Shown: in pieces, positions 57,155 to 64,000 of the stretch | How positions within the stretch are numbered: position 1 is the first letter of the stretch | How the letters are laid out: each line of letters opens with the position of its first letter | Assembly: GCA_947044365.1 (NCBI GenBank) | Contig: OX345636.1 | Coordinates: forward strand, 15,425,115 to 15,489,114 | Source of the DNA: Petrosia ficiformis | Taxonomy: Eukaryota > Porifera > Demospongiae > Haplosclerida > Petrosiidae | DNA length: 64,000 nucleotides | Direction: 5' to 3' | The notes under the pieces: generated by a model | Seen by the model: only the letters and a program-made list of their open reading frames with translations | Databases searched by the model: none | What the model was told of the DNA's origin: nothing | Program-made: the position numbers and the translations under genes

Positions 57155-58047
57155 CATGATTGCAAATTAACTATACAGTGGCAACAAACTCAACTAGAGG
57201 ATTATTGTTCACACTATGGACAAACAGGAAGTGTTCATTGGAATCATATGCTCTATGAAGACAAAAGCAAAGTCATATATTGTTATGTACCCAAGACTGG
57301 ATGTACACAAATGAAAACAATGATTGTTCTTTTACAGGGTCTGTATACAATGAAACAGCTTAGCAATACGATTGTAACAAATTCAAAATATTTGTCTAGA
57401 GTTCGTACAATGTGTATAGATAAACGACACCCATGTTATCAGCCGAAACATAATGTTAGTTATCGGCTTAATAATTACTATAAGTATGTTGTTGTTAGAG
57501 ATCCTTTGGAGAGACTTGTGAGTGCTTATCATAACAAACTTACAACCAAAGACACTTTTATAGACTACAAAATATTACAGAAAAAGATTCTACAGTATTA
57601 CAGACATGATTCTACTGTATTACAGAGTGAATTTCCGTCATTCTCTGAATTTATTGGCTTTCTTCATTCAAAAGAATCTTTTGATAAACATTTCATTCCA
57701 GTTATAGAGTTGTGTGATCCATGTCAAATAAAATACGATTTTTATGTCAATTTCAAAATAACAAACCATGATGTTGACTCTATCATGCATTTACTGAACA
57801 TACCACGAGAGTACTACTTCAACAATATCAAACATGAAGAACTTATATGGCTAAATCAATTCATTACAATTCATCAATCATTATTGATCACTTTAATCAG
57901 TTAAGTCATGACCAGAGAATGAGATTCTTTAAAGAATGGACCAAAGAGTTGGAATTCTATGATACTATCTATCCAGGAGAATTAGATATTTATTTATCTA
58001 AGTTCAGTGAATTTCAACATAGTGGCTATAATAAGTGGCGGATCTAA
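57155..58047 (+). pseudogene. Carbohydrate sulfotransferase (CHST8-14 type), frame-broken
   Basis: Begins near MDHDCKLTIQWQQTQLEDYC; the exon may really start at 57180 after an AACTATACAG acceptor. It carries the 5'-phosphosulfate loop YCYVPKTGCTQMKTMIVLLQ and the 3'-phosphate motif VVVRDPLERLVSAYHNK, both diagnostic of Golgi enzymes that move sulfate from PAPS to glycans. At about 57835-57870 one base is gained or lost: the first frame ends at 57904, while a second runs on as IHYNSSIIIDHFNQLSHDQR, then FFKEWTKELEFYDTIYP, to 58047. The second frame looks like the true C-terminus. Either a recent pseudogene or a sequence error. The membrane anchor is not in this exon. Confidence 0.75.
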
Positions 58048-58452
58048 CTGAAATTGGCAGGACAGCAATAAATAGTAATTATTTATGTCATGAGTAGTGC
58101 TATTAACTTTATTTACTATTAATGTAGTCTTTAATTTTATTAAGGTATCCTTCCTATTGTACCATCCTGATCTCGTTTTCAGTTTTGACATCCCTACATG
58201 TTCTTATTTATTTATTATGTGCTACAAGACTTGATGACATCAGTATTTCAATGAAACAAGACATTATGTTAGTCAGCAGGTGATTTCTTTAATTAAATCT
58301 ATGAATGGATGCATCTTACCAATGCAGTACATAACATTAATAAAGTGTTGGACAATTACATATAATTACAATTATAAAAATACATAAATAACATGTTTGT
58401 GGGTGACAATCTAATTATAACAGCATAACTGCAATAGATTTTACAATTATTA
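58048..58452. other. Convergent gene interval, nothing seen
   Basis: About 400 bp of AT-rich DNA between the stops of the sulfotransferase and the third SH3 gene. No gene or repeat was recognised. Confidence 0.6.
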
Positions 58453-61400
58453 TTATAGCATCCTAACATAGTTAGCAGGAAATATTCCTACTCGATCCTC
58501 AATCTTTCCTTCCCACCAGTCATCCTGCGAGTCTGTTCTTGTCATAACAAGAATAATTTGTCCTTTACGAAACTCCAGGTCACACTTCATTTCAGCTCTG
58601 AAGTTGTGCAGAGCTATTGCTTGAGGAAGTCGCTCCCATTCAGCTTCTCTTGATAGCACATATTTGTACACTTTCCTTTTAGATGTTCTTACACTTCTTG
58701 GTTTTGGCTGTTCCTTATTAGATGATTTGAGATTTATGTTTGGTTTAAGTCGACGAAGTAGAGATGGTTTTTGAGGATTATGATGAGGATTTTGACGGGA
58801 ACCTGAATAAGACTCTATTTGTAGACGTTCAAAGTCATTATCTGAGTCATCTTTGGTGGTGACAACAGTTACCTTAGGAGCTGAAGTAGTTTGAGTTGGC
58901 AATGAACCAGATGGTTTTGAAGTTGGTGTTGTAGATGATGTTTTTCTTTTAACTGGTACAGGTGGATCTTCTCCAAGATAACGATCAGTCAAGTCTTTTG
59001 TAGCTGCTTCTGAAGCTCCCTTAATAGCTGATCTTGTAGCAGATCGACCTGCTTCTGATTGAGCTACCTTCTTTCCAACTTTTGTAGCTCCAGATCCAAG
59101 CTTCGAAGCAAATGCACCATAAACACCTTTTCCTTCTTCTGTTAAAAATTTAAAATAGCAGGAATATACATGTACATGCATACAAACATAGAGATCGAAT
59201 ATATAGTACAACACAATGAGAGAAAAATAAGTAACTATAGCCAATCCAGGCAAACAGCTTCATATGACTCTATATAGCTTTAGTTGTATGTACCACTACT
59301 GTACAAACTAAATATGAGGATGGTATTATAATTAGTCTATTTTAGGGCTGCAACGAATAGTCATTCTGTTTAGAATTTCCTTGTTATTTCGGTATTCATA
59401 TGTATTTGTGGTGTTTGGATTCATTTATTGTTTACTTATAGTGAAAGAGACATTTTTTTCTTGCTCTGTGTTAATGCATGGCTTGCTATACATGTAGACT
59501 GTTAAAATTAATGATTTCTTAATAATTATGTTCCTGAGACTATATCAATCATATCTTTTCTTGCTAGGTAATGTTTACAAGTAGTAATTTATTTCTTTTG
59601 ATCTTGATCTAGTATATAAAGTACATGTCATGGTAATTAAAGAATAGTAACAAAAACCAAAATTCAGTAGTTGTTATACCAGGGTGTGTGGGCGATTGCC
59701 ATGGTAACCTTTCAGGTACCGTGGGACCATAACATGCCTGTAGACAGGAAGATTTTTCACAGTTTCTACAGCAAACACTAATTGCTACTGAATGGTTTCT
59801 ACTTGACAACAGCTGTGATTTAATTGGATACTTTTGTGTTACCATGGTATAAAATACAGTTTGGAGGCAGTTATGGGCGTATAACACCCTTGAGATAATT
59901 ATCTCCTGCTACACCCTCCACCAATTTTTTCACAGGTGCCTTGCATTGTAGCTCAAGGTAATTAAGGTTGCAGGAAATGCATAAATTATTTGATCACAAT
60001 AATGTTTTTGATTATAAGAAAAGATAACAATTCTGTAATTATACTTTGATTAAAAGACACATTATCAAATATTCTGTAAAAAGATAGGATCTTTCTGACA
60101 GCTTAAAAGCAGGTGACATTGGCTATTTAAGACACACTCTTCATGAAGACTACAAGGAAATATGATTTCAAATTTATTCTGGAGGTAGGTTGGTCCAGCC
60201 TACAGGGATACTTGGATAATATGGTACATCATGTGATAGCTATGTTTGTTTTGTCATACAAATATACTCTTTTGGTAATAGAAGTTCCTATTACTTTCTC
60301 TTCATTTATCGGCTAAATGCTTTTCCGTAAAAGGCCCCATACCCACCCTCACAAAAATGAAATAGTTAAAATAACCAGGTTAGTATAGTTGCAAGGAATA
60401 GCAATCTAGTTTGTAATACAGGTTGTTGTGGGTACATACATGTACATGATGTTACTATGACATTATGTGAACCAAGTATAAAAATGTACTATAGAATAAA
60501 TTAAATTATGTGTTTGCAGGTTTCCAAATCCTTTTGTTGGCTAGATACAATCATTTTATAGTCACCCTTAACTTGCACTGCTTCAACTAATTGTGTATAT
60601 AGCTATACAACTAATTATTAAATCCTTGCAACTGTACTAACCAATAAATAGTTGGAAGATAGAATGTTGAAGAAATTTTATGGTTGGAAGAAAAAGAACA
60701 CAATTTGTTTACATGCTTTGGTGAAGTTCCAGAAGCACACGCCATGCTGTTGCCACCTTAATGGTATTCATTTGACTAAGCCTGTAATTCAATTTGAAAA
60801 ATGAATTCCACTTTTCAGTTTCCACAGTCCATTCCTGACAATATTTCCCTGAAAGCAAGTGGTGAACATCTGGATAGTTGTTCATCAAACTAAATGATTA
60901 ATTGAACACCAAAACTACTACCGTATAGCAAGCAATTTTTTTGAGGGAGCAAATATTGGTGAATTGATATAAAATAGATTTTGGTGAAATGAATTTTGGC
61001 AAATTGCCATGTTTAGACTCAGCCACGAGTTACCTTGGGATTTAGGATGTTAGATGTTGGGCCATCTAAGCTTGTCATTATTTTGAAATTATAAAGTCAG
61101 AAATCTGAGAAATTTGTAAAACATCATTCTGTACCCACATACTACCACACCCTCTTGTAATACCAAAATAAAAATTTGTAGGAAAACATTTTGGCAAATG
61201 AAAAGTAAATCACAAAATACACCAAATGTTTCTCTCTCCAAAATTACCCACTATACTGTATTCGTTGCAGCCAAAGTTTAATTCACTAGTCACTACCCAC
61301 TGTTGAAATTTCTAGTTTATATTCCCCTGAAATGATTAAACATATCAGCCAAAGACTACAAACTTGTAGTGGTTTTTGGTGACTATAAGGTGAAGGTAGT

Positions 61401-63839
61401 TTAATACTTAAAAAGGGATAGGTTATAGCTTTGTATTGATATTACACAACAAAAGTTTAGACTTCTATTTGACTCTGTAGATACCACTAAAACTGGTGAA
61501 GTAACTGACAGGATTTTAGCCAAAGGAGAATGGCTCACTCTCCTTTTCTTGTCAATTCCATTGATGTGGTCAAAGCAATACAATTAGGCTTTTGATGTGG
61601 TTATGCTTTTAACATTGCCATTGATTTGACTACCAAACATTTTGACCTATTTTCACCACTCTTGTCCTGCTTTCATATATATATGTACACATACTAGGGC
61701 TGAAACGAATACTGATTTTATACATGTGTACATCCAAATATCCGAAAGTCTTAATGAGCGAATATACAAATAATTATTGCTTTAATTAACAAGATATAAG
61801 AGAAAAAGTATCCCTATGACTGCTTTGTGGTGTCCAGCATTCAGTAATCATGGCTGACTTTATCATGCCTGAAACACAATAGCCTACTATAGCTATTATT
61901 TCGACTATCTACTCTCCTTACCTTCTAGAACTTTAGAAATATATTTCACGAAGAATAGCCAGTTATTAGTTCCAGTTTCTACGTAAGCTAGTAAAGCTAC
62001 AAGCAGCTTTATTTCTGCTGCTCTCAGTGCTCTGTACTATATAGTCTGTAGAGCTCGAGTGAACGCCACGCCCATTAATTGACCAAGCCCCGGGAATGGC
62101 GTAACTTCCTTAACTACGTATACAACGCATACTCGCGTAAGTGACACAAGAATATATATAAAACTAGGGCTGGGATGATTAATCGATTAATCAATCGATA
62201 TTGAAACTTTTTTTTGATTATCGATTATAAGTCTGTGATATTGATTATGCTAATTATTTCAAAAGACATACTTTTCAAGCATGCGATAGCAAATGATGTA
62301 CATTATGGAAGTGACAGGAAGCCTTTTTGATCAATAAATGGGAGGAGTTTCCTGTATTAATTGACTTAATTGGCCTAATTACTTCCGCTGATTTTTACGA
62401 TTTGAAATTAGTGATAATCAATTTCAGAATCTCAGTCGATTCCCAGCCCTGATATAAACATACATCGAACCCGTGGGAAAGCAATCATAGAGATGGCCCT
62501 ACGGGTCATAATAAATATTTGTGGTTAAAAATACTCATCAAAAACATTTTGTAACTTTGTAATAACAATGTCAAATGTTTTTGATGATAAATGAAAAACA
62601 ATTCAACACAGGTTCTTGTTCAAAAACATATCTACATTCTCTGATGTTAAACTCACTTGTTGGTTACTGACAACAAGACCAGTAGTTGAAAAGACTCTTT
62701 CGGCTGGAACTGAAGTAGCAGGCACACACAGATACAAGTTTTGCTAATGTAGGAAATACTTTTGCACTATTTTTCCACCAGTCGAATGTATCCTCATCTG
62801 ACTTTGATGGTGCTACTCTGAGGTATTTCTCCATCTCTTCTGAAGGTACCAATACATTCGTATCGGCTACATGTTTAGTTATTTCTTTTCCATCAGTGGA
62901 TGAACAAGTTTTCTTTGGCTGAAATTACAACAGCATAGTCTGCTTCTTCTTTGATTCACTACTACTGTAGATCCACCAAATGCACAAGTTAGTATACGCT
63001 TCTAAGTGATGTATTAAAATACTGGTTCCACTGCCATACGCTAACTGTAAATCTTCACATGACTTGCACACAGCTTTCTTCACCTTTTCTTGGCATTCAG
63101 ACACTTCAACAATTTAGAAAACTTCTCACATAGAACTGGTACATTTCTTATTAGATTTTTACTTAGTTAAGTGTAAAACCACAAAGTAAAAACTTGACTG
63201 TGCATGCACACTCACCACGTGGGTCTATGCGAAGTATTGAATTGAAGCTTTGCTATTCGGATATTGGATAACCAAGCGAATATCTGGACAAACCAGATAT
63301 TAATTTCAGCCTTAGTATGTACTTTGTATACAATATAAGTGCAATTTACTAAAGATTCACTACATTTATCACACAATGTCCTGGATGACTGGCTGTTTCC
63401 ACACTTGAAACACTGTCATTAGTACATGTACTGCCAAATGTTTTTGCTAAAACCAAATTGTTTAGAGCATCAGTACATGATGCACAGACTTCCCACTTAT
63501 CTCAAGCTCTTTAATTAAAAGCGTTACCTGTCTAGATCACAAATTGTAGGGTTTCATTTAGGAGATAGGCATTTGTCCCCACCGGGTATTTAGTTAGTCA
63601 ACAGGTACATAATTTTCACCTCTAGTGTTTTAAATTCAACTTTTGACACACACAACGAACCCTCCCCCTCCCTTGACACATTTCCTAAATAAACACCTGT
63701 AGAACTAAGTTGCACTTTAATTGTATACACAGGTATGTTTACTGGAAATACTAAATCAATGCTGAGATTATGTGGCTCACAGACTCAGTGTGCGATAGAG
63801 AAATCACAATTAACAACAACACACAAACTCACCAGACAT
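58453..63839 (-). CDS. SH3-domain protein, copy 3
   Basis: Coding exons 63839-63833 (ATGTCTG, then GTGAGT) and 59138-58453; 693 nt, 230 residues, in phase (M-S-E-E-G-K-G-V-Y-G). The sequence is closest to copy 1 over the SH3 domain (RTDSQDDWWEGK, GIFPANYVRML) and to copy 2 in the linker (PTQTTSAP). The seven-base first coding exon is far from exon 2: the intron is 4.7 kb and contains a hAT element and other repeats. The start faces AATF with 81 bp between ATGs. The first exon was chosen because the same ATG-TCT-G exon opens copies 1 and 2. Confidence 0.75.
59139..61690. other. Part of SH3 copy 3 intron, repeats only
   Basis: Holds a solo end of a hAT family (TAGGGCTGCAACGAATA at 59345), a dispersed repeat near 59670-59930 (GGGTGTGTGGGCGATTGCCA ... 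GTGTTACCATGGTATAAAAT) and a relative of the GTTAGTACAGTTGCAAGGAAT family near 60378-60650. No gene is seen. Confidence 0.6.
61810..62494. mobile_element. MITE family A inside the hAT element
   Basis: Ends ATCCCTATGACTGC and GCAATCATAGAGAT. The body matches 56370-56724 but is split by a 285-bp family B MITE. Confidence 0.85.
62166..62450. mobile_element. MITE family B nested in family A
   Basis: Exact 10-bp ends AGGGCTGGGA ... TCCCAGCCCT. The interior matches 7662-7919 in reverse. It splits the family A copy between AAGAATATATATAAAAC and ATATAAACATACATCGAAC. Confidence 0.88.
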
Positions 63840-63920
63840 TTGTTTATCTTTATCAGTTCTGTTTGTAACCACACCCAATATAATCAGCCCCACCCTCACA
63901 TTCACCACGTGCCATCCAAC
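63840..63920. promoter_or_regulatory. 81-bp head-to-head promoter with CACGTG
   Basis: Separates the start codons of the third SH3 gene (minus) and AATF (plus). It contains the E-box palindrome CACGTG at 63906-63911 and a CCACACCC/CCCCACCC-type GC box area near 63868-63895. A CACGTG is also found upstream of the other two SH3 copies. Confidence 0.7.
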
Positions 63921-64000
63921 ATGAGCAAGAAGAAATTCAGTCTTGGTGAACAGATAGCAGCCCTAAGTGATCCAAGACCACAAAACACAGACCCAGAAGA
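63921..64000 (+). CDS. AATF: AATF/Che-1/Bfr2 N-terminus (partial)
   Basis: The frame from ATG reads MSKKKFSLGEQIAALSDPRP, then QNTDPE, and runs off the window. The L-x-E-Q-(I/L)-x-x-L-x-(N/D)-P-R-P-x-x-x-D-P-E block is the conserved opening of AATF/Bfr2, a nucleolar protein of small ribosomal subunit assembly that also acts in transcription and apoptosis in animals. Only 26 residues are visible, so the call rests on this motif alone. Confidence 0.7.
   Translation, partial: MSKKKFSLGEQIAALSDPRPQNTDPE

Larger units (their letters stand above)
61694..63315 (-). mobile_element. hAT element with internal deletion
   Basis: Ends CTAGGGCTGAAA(CGAATA) and inverse CTAAGGCTGAAA. The minus strand carries remnants of a BED-finger transposase: a degenerate BED finger (KVKKAVCKSCEDLQLAYGSG, then TSILIHHLEAYTN, about 63110-62985) and the dimerisation block (SDEDTFDWWKNSAKVFPTLA, then, shifted, VPATSVPAERVFSTTGLVVS, about 62830-62620). 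The long catalytic middle is missing. A MITE and a nested MITE occupy 61810-62494. Confidence 0.8.

Noticed and set aside
1..64000. CRISPR array
   Set aside because: The 25-bp and 25-28-bp arrays have no unique spacers; they are plain tandem repeats in a eukaryotic genome.

Overview
The window looks like nuclear DNA of a demosponge, most likely Amphimedon queenslandica or a close relative. This is inferred from AT-rich DNA crowded with the palindrome TACATGTA and GTAT microsatellites, GT-AG introns, animal receptor domains (IPT/TIG, REJ, GAIN/GPS, EGF, MYND), and many relics of hAT, piggyBac-like, gypsy, Penelope-like and foldback elements. No database search was possible. Gene models were built by hand from splice sites, reading phase and motifs.

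Layout. (1) 1-9354, minus: an unrecognised gene whose first three exons can be joined in phase, with an apparent 8.5 kb intron full of repeats, including a 30-copy 25-bp satellite. (2) 10015-26709, plus: the main gene, nine exons in perfect phase encoding about 1,859 residues: signal peptide, two IPT/TIG modules, a REJ region, a GPS motif, an EGF cluster, one membrane helix, and a cytoplasmic tail ending in two MYND zinc fingers. (3) 26896-28005, minus: a small SH3 gene convergent with it. (4) 28300-36600: a transposon graveyard (DIRS/Ngaro-like gag, YqaJ-PHD protein, piggyBac-like MITE, DDE transposase, TTF-finger hAT) and a minisatellite-bearing dispersed element. (5) 36600-40620: a segmental duplication of the receptor 3' end plus the SH3 gene; the receptor part is a pseudogene interrupted by two insertions, while the SH3 copy is open. 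(6) 40800-51730: sulfotransferase fragment, Penelope-like fragment, gypsy relic without reverse transcriptase, several hairpins and MITEs, and a hAT transposase pseudogene. (7) 52316-54339, plus: a compact ten-exon ubiquitin-specific protease. (8) 54369-58047: SWIM-finger transposon protein, hAT and RecQ fragments, and a carbohydrate sulfotransferase with one frame break. (9) 58453-63839, minus: a third SH3 gene whose 4.7 kb intron holds a hAT element with two further elements nested inside. (10) 63921-64000, plus: the start of AATF, head to head with that SH3 gene across 81 bp.

The strongest candidate for something undescribed is the IPT-REJ-GPS-EGF-TM-MYND receptor. Five of its exons downstream of the GPS are phase 1-1 and the MYND exon is entered in phase 1, as expected from exon shuffling. 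It pairs a possibly self-cleaving polycystin-like ectodomain with intracellular zinc fingers normally found in chromatin or adaptor proteins. Its tail exon and the neighbouring SH3 gene were duplicated together.
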